In this document: positions 52,906 to 62,299 of the stretch, piece after piece
Layout of the letters: each line of letters starts with the position of its first letter
Numbering within the stretch: the stretch's first letter is position 1
Source: Hahella chejuensis KCTC 2396
GTDB taxonomy: Bacteria > Pseudomonadota > Gammaproteobacteria > Pseudomonadales > Oleiphilaceae
Assembly: GCF_000012985.1 (NCBI RefSeq)
Contig: NC_007645.1
Location: 3,928,581-3,992,580, forward strand
Length of the DNA: 64,000 bases
Direction: 5' to 3'
Program-made: the position numbers and the translations under genes
The notes under the pieces: model-generated
Databases searched by the model: none
Seen by the model: only the letters and a program-made list of their open reading frames with translations
What the model was told of the DNA's origin: nothing

Positions 52906-55900
52906 TCAACTCCCACTCCGCAATATATCCAACTGCTCCCTCAGCATTTGATTCTCCCGCGCCAGGTCGCTTTCGCGGAAGGCTTGTTTGACGTTTTCGC
53001 GCAGGTGCTCCGAGTTCCAGGGTTTGGTGATGAAGCGGAAGACGGCGCCTTCGTTGATGGCTTCGAGGACGTCTTTGAAGCCGCTGTAGCCGCTGAGCAC
53101 CATGCGGACGGTGCTGGGATGGATGGCTTTGACTTTACGCAGCAGGTCCACCCCTTTTATTTCCTTCATGCATTGATCGGCCACAACGACGTGCATTTCG
53201 TGAGCGGCGAGTAGGCGCAATGCTTCCGCCAGGGTGTGCGCTTCAAAGATGTCGTAGCCTTCGTGGCCAAGTTCGCCGCAGACGGCGCGTAATATAGTTT
53301 CGTCGTCGTTGACGATCAGTATTCTTCTGGCTTGCGGGCCATCTTCGATTTCTTTGCGCTTTTTCCCCCACAGGTGATCTTCCTGCAGGAAGTGCATGCA
53401 GGCGGCGACCGGTAGCGGGGGCGAGTAAAAATAGCCTTGGATCAGGTCGCAGCCGGCGCGCACCAGGAAGCTGTATTGTTCGACAGTTTCCACGCCCTCC
53501 GCCACGATTTTGATGCCCAGGGTTTTGCCCAGGCCGATAATGGCGCGGATGATGGCGGCTTCCTGGGGATCATTGGTGACGTTACGAACAAAGCTTTTAT
53601 CGATCTTGAGCTGATCGAAAGGAAACATCTTCAGGTAACTCAGAGAGGAATACCCTGTGCCGAAGTCATCCATGGACAGTTGTACGCCCATGGCTTTGAG
53701 CTGGGTCATGGTGCGTAACGCCTCTTCCGCGTTGTGCATGACCATGCTTTCCGTCACTTCTATTTTGAGGCAGCCGGGTTCAATATTGGATTCCTGCAGC
53801 ACTTTGCGCACCAGTTCGACACAATAGGCGTCCTGGAATTGCCGGGGCGACAGATTGACGGAAACAGGGACCATCTGCTGTTTCTGATCCCGCCACATTT
53901 TTAATTGCAGACAGGCGGCTCGCAGCACCCAGGCGTCAACCTCAGTGATCAGGCCGGTTTCTTCCGCAATGGGGATAAACTCCAGCGGGGGCACCATGCG
54001 GTCGCCCTTGCGCCAGCGCACCAGCGCTTCCAGTCCGACAGCGCCGCCGCCATGGGGGTCCAGTTGCGGCTGGTAATACAGCTCCAGCTCGCCATTTTCG
54101 ATGCCGCGCCGCAGATCTTGCTCCATTTGCACCCGTTTCTGGATCGACTCATTCATTTCCTGGGTGTAACTGCATATACGATTGCGTCCCCGCTCCTTGG
54201 CCTTGTACATGGCGGTATCGGCGTTTTTAAGTAAAGTGGAAGCGTCTTCCCCGTCTTCTGGAAACTGACAGACCCCAATACTGGGAGTGACCAGAATTTC
54301 TTTATCTTTCAAACGACGGGGCTGCGACACCAGTTGCTGGATACGGTTCAACATCAACCCCAAGGGCCTATCGCATTCTTCTTTATGCATCAGAATCACG
54401 AACTCATCCCCGCCCAGCCGCGCCAGCGTATCGCCTTCCCGCAGACAACTGCGCAAGGATTCCGCCACTTCTGTCAGCAATTGATCCCCGGTCTCATGGC
54501 CCATGCTATCGTTGATATACTTGAAGTTATCCAGATCGAACACCGCCAGAGCGAAGCCCTTGTTGCGCCTCGCCGCATAGGCGATGGCCTGCTGGATACG
54601 GTCATTAAGAAGATTGCGATTAGGCAGCCCGGTGAGGTTATCGTACTTGGTCTTGTATTCCAGCTGCGCCTGATACTGAATGGACTCCGTCACGTCGTTC
54701 AAGATAGCGACGAAGTGAGTGACGTCGCCCTTGGCGTCCGTGACCGGAGCGACTTTCAGCTCACTCCAAAACAGCGTGCCGTCTTTGCGATAGTTTTTCA
54801 GCAAGGCGTAGCCTTCGGTATTGGATTTAAGCGCGCGTTTGATGTTCGCAACGCCCAGTTGACTGGTTTCGTTGCCGAGCAGGAATAGAAAGTTGCGCCC
54901 TGTAACGTCCTCCAGGTTGTAACCGCTAATGCGTTCAAAGGCCGGGTTGGCGTATACAATGGGGTTATCCGGTTCGCTTTTATCGGCGATGATAATGGCG
55001 TTGACACTCGCGTCTACGGCGCGATTACGCAGTTTAAGTTGCTCCTGGGCTCTCTCTTTTTCCGCCATTTCCGCTTTCAGGGCGGAGGTGCGCTGCTCCA
55101 CCAGACTTTCCAGACTGTCGAACAGTCTCGCCCGGCCCAGAGCGACCGAGAACTGATGCCCCAGAGACTGCAGCGCGCGCAGCGACTCCTCCGCCCAACG
55201 CTCGCCTTCGGTGCGGGCGACGTTGAGCAGGCCGATGACCTCTCCTCCCAGCAGTAACGGAATGGTCGCATGGTGATTGCTGATGAAAACGCCCTTCATC
55301 GCCGGACAGTCAGCGATATCCACAGCGCCGGTCAGACCATCGTTAATGACGCCATGCCGGCACGGACACTCACGGCCACAAGGGTCCAGTTGCGCGGAAT
55401 TGATCTTATCGCCGCGATAGCCCGCCAGGCGCCAGCCGCCGTCATCCAGATCCGCATCCACCAGCAACAGCCAGGTGGCGATGACGTTGGGGAACGACAG
55501 CACCTGCCCCAGTCCTTGTTCAATGGTGTCCTTTTCCGTGCTGGCGGCGCTAAGTCCCGCTGTGAAATGAAACAAACTGTTGATCAGCGAATGAGTGTGA
55601 CTGAGTTCTTCGTGCTTGGCTTTCAGTTCACGATTGAGGCGGATGCCTTCTTCATAGGTGGAAATCAGCAGGTCAAGGATCTGCTGACGGGCGGAATTAA
55701 TGAAGTGACGTTCGCCGTCCAGAATAATTTCGATGCCCATCTTCACCCGCTGGTGATCCCGGTGCTCCAGATTGGCCAGGAAGTAACGGATGCGCGACAG
55801 CAGGTACTTCTCGTCATAGGGCTTGGTGATGAAGTTGTCCGCGCCGGCGATCAACCCCTGCACCACATCTTTCGGGTCGGTGAGCGTGGTGACCAGAATG

Positions 55901-56142
55901 ACCGGAATGGATTCTGTCTTGGGGTCCGACTTCAGCGTCCGGCATAGGGTGTAACCGTCCATTTCCGGCATCATGATGTCGCTAACGATGATGGTCGGTC
56001 TGCGCTCAGCGATGCATTTCAAGGCCTGTACGCCGTTTTCCGCAACCGTGACGATGCAGTTATTCTGCTCCAGCAGCATTTGCAGTTGCAGGGCCTGGGT
56101 CAGACTGTCTTCGACAATGAGAATCTCTGTTCCTGTTAACAT
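52906..56142 (-). CDS. REC-GAF-PAS-GGDEF-EAL-REC response regulator (c-di-GMP output)
   Basis: About 1078 aa. Receiver 1 (VSDIMMPEMDG, phospho-Asp about 55); GAF-like region about 190-350; PAS about 375-490; GGDEF with intact RLGGDEF (about 575) and preceding LTGLPNRNLL; EAL with LEALVRWR, DDFGTGYSSLSYL and KIDKSFV; receiver 2 (VVADQCM, about 988; SGYSGF; FITKPW). Both enzyme motifs look intact, so it could make and break c-di-GMP. It is the last gene of a Wsp-like chemosensory operon and probably its output. ATG 56142 is used (MLTGTEILIVED); a reading from 56190 adds 16 unlikely residues. Confidence 0.92.
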   Translation of the reverse strand: MLTGTEILIVEDSLTQALQLQMLLEQNNCIVTVAENGVQALKCIAERRPTIIVSDIMMPEMDGYTLCRTLKSDPKTESIPVILVTTLTDPKDVVQGLIAGADNFITKPYDEKYLLSRIRYFLANLEHRDHQRVKMGIEIILDGERHFINSARQQILDLLISTYEEGIRLNRELKAKHEELSHTHSLINSLFHFTAGLSAASTEKDTIEQGLGQVLSFPNVIATWLLLVDADLDDGGWRLAGYRGDKINSAQLDPCGRECPCRHGVINDGLTGAVDIADCPAMKGVFISNHHATIPLLLGGEVIGLLNVARTEGERWAEESLRALQSLGHQFSVALGRARLFDSLESLVEQRTSALKAEMAEKERAQEQLKLRNRAVDASVNAIIIADKSEPDNPIVYANPAFERISGYNLEDVTGRNFLFLLGNETSQLGVANIKRALKSNTEGYALLKNYRKDGTLFWSELKVAPVTDAKGDVTHFVAILNDVTESIQYQAQLEYKTKYDNLTGLPNRNLLNDRIQQAIAYAARRNKGFALAVFDLDNFKYINDSMGHETGDQLLTEVAESLRSCLREGDTLARLGGDEFVILMHKEECDRPLGLMLNRIQQLVSQPRRLKDKEILVTPSIGVCQFPEDGEDASTLLKNADTAMYKAKERGRNRICSYTQEMNESIQKRVQMEQDLRRGIENGELELYYQPQLDPHGGGAVGLEALVRWRKGDRMVPPLEFIPIAEETGLITEVDAWVLRAACLQLKMWRDQKQQMVPVSVNLSPRQFQDAYCVELVRKVLQESNIEPGCLKIEVTESMVMHNAEEALRTMTQLKAMGVQLSMDDFGTGYSSLSYLKMFPFDQLKIDKSFVRNVTNDPQEAAIIRAIIGLGKTLGIKIVAEGVETVEQYSFLVRAGCDLIQGYFYSPPLPVAACMHFLQEDHLWGKKRKEIEDGPQARRILIVNDDETILRAVCGELGHEGYDIFEAHTLAEALRLLAAHEMHVVVADQCMKEIKGVDLLRKVKAIHPSTVRMVLSGYSGFKDVLEAINEGAVFRFITKPWNSEHLRENVKQAFRESDLARENQMLREQLDILRSGS

Positions 56143-56191
56143 CACTTCAACTCTCTTGTGGTTTTCTCTACGACCTTGTTGCATAAGCAAA

Positions 56192-57241
56192 TCAGACGCA
56201 GCTTTGTACCGGTAGTTCGTTTAGTAGCGCAGCGATGCGCGGGGGACTCAACACGTGCCGGGCTGCGCCCAGCTTCACCGCCTCCCCCGGCATGCCGTTC
56301 ACTACCACCGTGGCGGGGTCCTGCGCAATGGTCAGGGCTCCCAGCCGGTGCAGTTCCGCCATTTCCGCAGCGCCGTCGCGCCCCATCCCCGACAGCAACA
56401 CAACCACCGCGTTCCTGCCGAAATTTTTGGCGACGCTGCTGAACAGACGCGACACGGACGGACAGAGCGTCTCGTCGCGATTCCCGTTCACCAGACTGAT
56501 GCGACAGGACCGATCCACCTCCATGTGGCAGCCGTCCGGCGCCAGATAAACCCGTCCCCGCTCAGCGCGCTCGCCGTACTCGCCGATACTGACCGGCAAC
56601 GCGGACACCTGATTGAGCCACTCGCAAAAACTGGTCAGAAATCCCGGCGATATATGCTGCACCACCAACACCGGACAGGGGGTTTTCCGCGATATCCCCT
56701 GCAGCAATTCCTTCAGCGCCACCGGGCCGCCGGTGGAAGCGCCGATCGCAATCACCCCCGGCTGAAAACCTTCATGCTCATGGTTCACAGGGGGCGGCGG
56801 TTGGACCTCCTCGCGTTTTCCCTGGCGGCGACGAAACCTTCTCACCACTTTGACTTCACTGATGAGGCGAATGGTCCGCAACAGGCTTTCCACATCGCGC
56901 TCGAAGTCCGGATGTGAAGGCCCTTGCGGCTTGGGCGTGACGGTAATGGCGCCGGCCTCCAGCACCTGCATGGCGGTCACCGCGTCTCCCAGACTGTAAC
57001 TGGCGGTCACCACCACAATCGGCGTCGGGTATTCCTCCATGATTCTCCGCGACGCTTCCAGCCCATCCATCACCGGCATGTGAATGTCCATAGTGATCAC
57101 GTCCGGTCTGCGTCTGGCGATACAACGCAGCGCTTCCACGCCATTCGACGCTTCACCGATCACCCGCATGCCGCCTTCTTCAATGATGTGGCGCAGCAGC
57201 TGTCTGATAACAGGCGAGTCGTCCACTATCAACACATCCAT
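56192..57241 (-). CDS. CheB/WspF-like protein-glutamate methylesterase
   Basis: About 349 aa. N-terminal receiver (MDVLIVDDSPVIRQLL, phospho-Asp in ITMDIHMPVMDG) and C-terminal methylesterase with catalytic Ser in GASTGGP, His in VQHISPGF and Asp in LSGMGRDGA. Removes methyl groups from the chemoreceptor encoded two genes upstream. Start ATG 57241 (GAGG eight bases upstream) or GTG 57250. Lies between cheA and the output regulator. Confidence 0.93.
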   Translation of the reverse strand: MDVLIVDDSPVIRQLLRHIIEEGGMRVIGEASNGVEALRCIARRRPDVITMDIHMPVMDGLEASRRIMEEYPTPIVVVTASYSLGDAVTAMQVLEAGAITVTPKPQGPSHPDFERDVESLLRTIRLISEVKVVRRFRRRQGKREEVQPPPPVNHEHEGFQPGVIAIGASTGGPVALKELLQGISRKTPCPVLVVQHISPGFLTSFCEWLNQVSALPVSIGEYGERAERGRVYLAPDGCHMEVDRSCRISLVNGNRDETLCPSVSRLFSSVAKNFGRNAVVVLLSGMGRDGAAEMAELHRLGALTIAQDPATVVVNGMPGEAVKLGAARHVLSPPRIAALLNELPVQSCV

Positions 57242-57295
57242 CGTTGTCACCTCTTCTCCTGTTGTCGAGGGGCCATCCTGCGCCCACCCCTGAAA

Positions 57296-59719
57296 TCAGA
57301 GCAACTGGCGGATAATCTCCAGCAAATTGGCCTGATCAAAACCGCTTTTTACGATGTAGGCGTTGGCGCCCGCCTCCATGCCCCGCTCTTTGTCCTCAGG
57401 GCTCTGCAAGGCGGTGACCAACACCACCGGCAACTCCGCGAAGCGGCGGTCTGCGCGCACCTTCGCGGTTAACCCGAAACCATCCAGGCGAGGCATTTCA
57501 ATATCCGACACCATCAGGTCGAACGCGCCCTGCTTCAACGCCTCCCACGCCTCAACGCCATCGTTGGCGGTCACGGCATCATAGCCGGCGCTTTCCAGAA
57601 TGGTTTTCAACAACCCCCGCGACGTGACGGAGTCTTCCGCGATCAAAATGCGCTTACGCCGGCGCAACTCCTCCATGTCTCCCACCTGGAGCGGCGCGGA
57701 ATCCGTATTACAGGCGCTTTTATAGAGATCAAACGGATGCAGGATAGGCACAATGCGGCCGTCCCCCATTTGCGTCGCGCCCAGGACATTGCGCACTCGC
57801 AATAGCTGCGGCCCCAATGGCTTAATGATGACTTCGTGATCGCCGATGACTTCGTCCACCATCAGTCCGAAGCGATCGCCATTGACGTTCATAACCGCTA
57901 TTTGCGCGCAGGCGGCCTTATCCGGCGCCGAAACGGAGGTCCCCAGCCCGAGGATATCCGACAACCGCCACAGCGGATTGGCTTCGTTATGCAAGGTAAA
58001 GGAAAGCCGGTTTTCCACGCTTTTGACTTCTTCCTGGGGCAGACGCAGCACCCGCTCCACCGACTGCGCGGGAATCGCCATCAGCTGGTCTTCCACTCGC
58101 ACCAGCAGCGCACGGTAGGTTGCCATGCTGGTCGGCGCCTGCAGCGTGATGGCGGACCCGCCGCCAGGGGTCGTTTCCAAAAGGGTGCGGCCGCCCAGGC
58201 GCTCCACCTTCTCGCGAACAATAGCCAACCCCAAACCGCGTCCGGACAGATCCGTTATGATGCTGCTGGTGGACACCCCGGAAGTGAACGCCAGTTGCGC
58301 CGCGTCTTTGTCGCTCATCGCGGCGGCTTTATCTTCATCCAATACTTTCTGGGCGATGGCTTTGGCTTTCAGTTTAGCGGGGTCGAAACCTACTCCATCA
58401 TCGCGAATTCTTACTTCAAACAGCCCGGCATTTTCCTGCATGAAGTCCAGTTCGATTAGCGCGCATTCCGGTTTACCCAGCTCGCGGCGGCGCGCAGGCG
58501 TCTCCACGCCATGATCAACGGCGTTACGCAGCATGTGCTGCAGCGGGCTCTTCAGCTCATCCAGCACGCGCTTGTCTACTTGCAGGGTTTCTCCCGAGTA
58601 GCGCAGGCGCACTTTTTTGCCCTGGGAACCCGCAATGTCCTGCACCATGGCCGGCAGGCCTTCCACTAACACAGAACAGGGCAACAGCAGCACCGTCTGC
58701 ATCTGCGAATGCATGCCGTCCGCAACCGTAGCCACGCCTCTGGCGACTTTTTCTGAAATTTTGGCCAACTGGCTGAGCCGGTATTCCCACTGCCCAAGGA
58801 AGTCCGACGCCCAGGCGCTGAAGTCAATCAGGGTCTGTTGCTCCCGCTCCATCGACACCGACACCAGGTCGCGGTTCGCCTGACGTTCAGATTCGTGCTC
58901 GATATGCGTCCGCAACTGGCGGGCGGCGGTGGTGATTTCATGCCGGTGCTTGCGCCATTCCGTGAATCCAGCCACCGCTTCTTTCAGCATTAAACAGGCT
59001 TGCGTCGCCTCCAGCTTGGCCTGCTGCAAGTCCTCGACCTGATACATCAGTTCATCCAGATGCTCCGCCTTAATACGCAGCATGCCGCTGCTTCCCGTCA
59101 ACCCGGCCAGCTCAGGAGGCCGTTGAGGCAGGGTTTGCCGCCCCGTCTCATTCGACGGCGCCGTTTCGTTTGACTCGGCGACCTCTTCCTGTAACGGTTG
59201 GGCTGAAACTGGCGGGGGTGCGGGACTGGCTTCGACTGGCGGCGGAGAAACTTTTGGCTCTTCCGGCATGGACGGTTCAGAGTCGTCTGGCGCCGAATCC
59301 TGAGTCAGGCTCTCAGTGGGCTCCGGACCTGCCAGATCCTCCCCACGCTCAATGCGCCGACAGAAGTCCGAGAGCTGGTCATTGGGTATGGCGGCGGCGT
59401 CCGCCATTAACTGTCGCAACAGACCATGACATTTACGATTGACGCTGAGCTGCGTTTCGCTGACGCCGGCGCCGCTATGTTTGATATCGGCAAGCAGAGT
59501 TTCCCAGGCCTGGCACAGTTTCTCCACCGCCCCCAGGGATACCGCCCTGGCGGCGCCTTTGAGGCTATGCACTTCCCGGAATACACTTTCCACCAGCGCG
59601 GCGTCGAAGGCGTCAGCAGACATGGCGAACGCATCCGCCAGAATTCGCATGCGGTCGCCGGCTTCCATACGGAAAGCCTCCAGCAACCGCTTTTTCAGCG
59701 CTTCATTTCTGTCTTGCAT
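57296..59719 (-). CDS. CheA/WspE-like hybrid histidine kinase
   Basis: About 807 aa. HPt domain with phospho-His in VHSLKGAA (about 51); a Pro/Glu-rich linker (about 150-200); dimerisation and ATPase with LRNAVDHGVETP (N box), RIRDDGVGFDP and GRGLGLAIVREKV; CheW-like domain about 540-670; C-terminal receiver with VSDIEMPRLDG. A fused receiver is typical of WspE-type CheA. Start ATG 59719; a GTG four codons earlier has no advantage. Phosphorylates CheB and the output regulator of the operon. Confidence 0.93.
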   Translation of the reverse strand: MQDRNEALKKRLLEAFRMEAGDRMRILADAFAMSADAFDAALVESVFREVHSLKGAARAVSLGAVEKLCQAWETLLADIKHSGAGVSETQLSVNRKCHGLLRQLMADAAAIPNDQLSDFCRRIERGEDLAGPEPTESLTQDSAPDDSEPSMPEEPKVSPPPVEASPAPPPVSAQPLQEEVAESNETAPSNETGRQTLPQRPPELAGLTGSSGMLRIKAEHLDELMYQVEDLQQAKLEATQACLMLKEAVAGFTEWRKHRHEITTAARQLRTHIEHESERQANRDLVSVSMEREQQTLIDFSAWASDFLGQWEYRLSQLAKISEKVARGVATVADGMHSQMQTVLLLPCSVLVEGLPAMVQDIAGSQGKKVRLRYSGETLQVDKRVLDELKSPLQHMLRNAVDHGVETPARRRELGKPECALIELDFMQENAGLFEVRIRDDGVGFDPAKLKAKAIAQKVLDEDKAAAMSDKDAAQLAFTSGVSTSSIITDLSGRGLGLAIVREKVERLGGRTLLETTPGGGSAITLQAPTSMATYRALLVRVEDQLMAIPAQSVERVLRLPQEEVKSVENRLSFTLHNEANPLWRLSDILGLGTSVSAPDKAACAQIAVMNVNGDRFGLMVDEVIGDHEVIIKPLGPQLLRVRNVLGATQMGDGRIVPILHPFDLYKSACNTDSAPLQVGDMEELRRRKRILIAEDSVTSRGLLKTILESAGYDAVTANDGVEAWEALKQGAFDLMVSDIEMPRLDGFGLTAKVRADRRFAELPVVLVTALQSPEDKERGMEAGANAYIVKSGFDQANLLEIIRQLL

Positions 59720-59897
59720 ACTTCTTTCCACCCCGCATCCACGACAGACGTTTCCGTGCCATCCCCACTATTTCCCGCCCAGCAAAATCCTTTCCACAGC
59801 CTGAGTAATATGGCAATGATATTGGCATATTAATATCTGGCGCATGGATGCGGCGGCGAGCCGCGGGATTAATAAGTCGGCGCGCATTCGGCGTTGC

Positions 59898-61643
59898 TCA
59901 GGCATTGAACTGCGCAATCCGGTTCTGCATGCGCACCCCCAATTGATGCAGATTGCGCGCCGCCTGCTCCGCCTGTTTGGTGCCCTCCACATTGTCCTGG
60001 CTGGCTTTCTTGATGCTCTCCATGGCGCTCGCCACTTGATCCATGCCCACCAATTGCTGCTGGCTGGAAGCGGCGATCTGCAACGCAGCGCCGGAGGATT
60101 CTTCAATGCTGTCCGCCAGCATGCGGATGGAGTCTCCTGACAGCTTCGCCTGTTGATAGCCGCCATCCACCACTTTGCTGCCTTGCTCCGCCACCATGAC
60201 CGCTTTGTTCATGGCTCGCTGAATATCATTGAGGATATTGCGCACTTGTCCGGTGGCCTGCTTGGACTGATCCGCCAGCGTTTTCACTTCCTGCGCCACA
60301 ACCGAAAATCCACGCCCCTGTTCGCCGGATTTGACCGCTTCGATGGAGGCGTTGACGCCCAGCAGATTGGACTGTTCCGCCAGGTCGTTGACCGTAGCGA
60401 CAATCTCCGCTATAGCCTGACTCTGCTCGCTCAGCCTCACGATACTCTCCGCCACGGCGTGCATCTGCTGACGAATCTGACTCATGCTGTCCTGGGTAGC
60501 CTCCACGGCCTTGCGTCCGTCCTGAGACACTTGCAGGGTGCGTTGCGCGGCTTCGGTGACATGCTTGGCTTTCTGATTGGAGACAGTCGCCGTCTGTTTG
60601 ACTTCTTCCACTGTGGTGGTGATTTCACTGATGGCGGTGGCGGTTTCCTGGGCGCTGGCGGCGACCTGCCCGGTTGACGCCATAATTTCCTGACTGGCGG
60701 TGGATAGCACCGCCACCCCTTCTTTCAGGTCGGCGGTGAGGCTCTGTAAATTAGCGATCATGGCGGAAAACGCATTGCCCAAAATGTCGCGTTCGGAACG
60801 CGGCGCGACAGTCACTGTCAGATCCCCTTTGGCGATGGCTTCGGAGGTTTTCGCCAGCTCGCGCAGATTCTCCCCCATACGACTGAAGGCCTGACTCAGC
60901 ATACCGACTTCGTCTTCCCGCTTTTCAAACTCCTTGCCATACATCAAATCCCCTTCCGCAATCTGCTCCGCCCATTGGGTCAAGTCAGCCAACGGTCCTG
61001 CTATCGATTTCGAGGTCGCCCATACTATTGTCGCCATCAACGCCAAAATGGCGGTAATGACAATAATCAGGGTCCGTCGCTGCTCATCGACTGTCTCTGC
61101 AGATTGCGCCAACGCCTGCTGAATGTTACGTTCGCCCAGATGGATTATCCGGTCCCCCAGCGCGCGTATCTGGCCGATTCGCTCAGCCTGCTCACGGGTC
61201 AGCATCACGGCGGCGGAGTCGTAATCGCCGGCGGCGATCAGGGGGATGATCGTTTTCTCCCTGGCGCCGGAATACGCCCGCCACTCATCGTCCAGCTTCT
61301 GCAGCAATTCCTGCGTTTCACTGGCGCGCGCCGCCGAAGCATTAAGCTCTCCCAGCAACTTCTCTCCCTGTAGACTGTTGCGTTTCACTTCATCCAGCAA
61401 CGCTTCGCCAACTCCGCGCAACATCGCCATCTTCAGCATCAACGCCCGGTTTTCGTTGATATTGATCAGTAAATCCTTGAGGAGCATGTGCTGGGCGAAC
61501 TGTTCGTCGAAGATTTTCTGTTGCGACTGCTGAACCTGCCGCAACCCCTGAAAGGCGATAATCAAAGCCGCCACGACGATCACTGCGATGAAACTGAACG
61601 CCAGAATCAACTTATTGGCGGTCTTCAGATTGCGATAGAACAT
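59898..61643 (-). CDS. Methyl-accepting chemotaxis protein
   Basis: 581 aa. TM1 about 10-30, a four-helix-bundle periplasmic domain about 31-188, TM2 about 190-210 (LIIVITAILALMATIVWA), HAMP 211-263, and a long signalling coiled coil. The hairpin tip reads DLAEQSNLLGVNASIEA then VKSGEQGRGFSVVAQEV, slightly off the common NLLALNAAIEAARAGE. The role in the operon corresponds to WspA. It has no C-terminal CheR-docking pentapeptide. Confidence 0.93.
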   Translation of the reverse strand: MFYRNLKTANKLILAFSFIAVIVVAALIIAFQGLRQVQQSQQKIFDEQFAQHMLLKDLLININENRALMLKMAMLRGVGEALLDEVKRNSLQGEKLLGELNASAARASETQELLQKLDDEWRAYSGAREKTIIPLIAAGDYDSAAVMLTREQAERIGQIRALGDRIIHLGERNIQQALAQSAETVDEQRRTLIIVITAILALMATIVWATSKSIAGPLADLTQWAEQIAEGDLMYGKEFEKREDEVGMLSQAFSRMGENLRELAKTSEAIAKGDLTVTVAPRSERDILGNAFSAMIANLQSLTADLKEGVAVLSTASQEIMASTGQVAASAQETATAISEITTTVEEVKQTATVSNQKAKHVTEAAQRTLQVSQDGRKAVEATQDSMSQIRQQMHAVAESIVRLSEQSQAIAEIVATVNDLAEQSNLLGVNASIEAVKSGEQGRGFSVVAQEVKTLADQSKQATGQVRNILNDIQRAMNKAVMVAEQGSKVVDGGYQQAKLSGDSIRMLADSIEESSGAALQIAASSQQQLVGMDQVASAMESIKKASQDNVEGTKQAEQAARNLHQLGVRMQNRIAQFNA

Positions 61644-61646
61644 ACG

Positions 61647-62249
61647 TTATACCCTGTCATTGACGATCAGACGGGAATCATTCAGTAACTTGTACGCATC
61701 AAGCACCGCCCAATGAGATGGCGTGACCCCGAGCAGGTATTCCTTGCGCACGCCGCTCAGGTGATCAAGCCGGGTGTTCAGGGAACTCCGCGACACTATC
61801 CTTATGCCGGCCACCCGGTCCGTAAGCAGGCCGAATTCACGGCCTCCCTGTGACAACACAACGACAGAATTACGATCCGAAAGGCCTTTCAACGGCAGAT
61901 CGAAGAACACGCGAAGGTCTAACACTGATACGATACGCCCGCGCACGCCGATCACTCCCAACACGTAGGGAGGCGTACAGGGAACAGGGGTCGGCGGCTT
62001 CAAGGGTACGACTTCCGCGATAAACTCCGGCTCCAGGGCGTAGGTTTCCTGAGCCAGCTCAAACACCAGGGCTTCCATGCGGTCCGACTCATCTTCCTCC
62101 TTCTCCGGTTCCGCCAACTCGCGCGCGCGATCCTGCAACCGCGCTCTGGCGGAATCCGGCGACGGATTGAACTCATTCGCCAGAAACTGCTCCACCTGCT
62201 GCAGATTACGCTTTAACGCTTCCCAGTCGGTGTAAGTTGAACCTTTCAA
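61647..62249 (-). CDS. CheW/WspD-like adaptor
   Basis: 200 aa: a charged N-terminal extension of about 58 residues, then a CheW domain (ALVFELAQETYALEPEFIAEV, VLGVIGVRGRIVSVLDLR, VVLSQGGREFGLLTDRV). Start TTG at 62249 is supported by AAGGAGAG upstream and by the lack of another start before the domain. Links receptor and kinase. Sits 3 bases before the receptor gene. Confidence 0.9.
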   Translation of the reverse strand: MKGSTYTDWEALKRNLQQVEQFLANEFNPSPDSARARLQDRARELAEPEKEEDESDRMEALVFELAQETYALEPEFIAEVVPLKPPTPVPCTPPYVLGVIGVRGRIVSVLDLRVFFDLPLKGLSDRNSVVVLSQGGREFGLLTDRVAGIRIVSRSSLNTRLDHLSGVRKEYLLGVTPSHWAVLDAYKLLNDSRLIVNDRV

Positions 62250-62299
62250 CGCTGCTCTCCTTCCTTACAGTCCTTACAGTCCTTCAGACGCAATGCGCT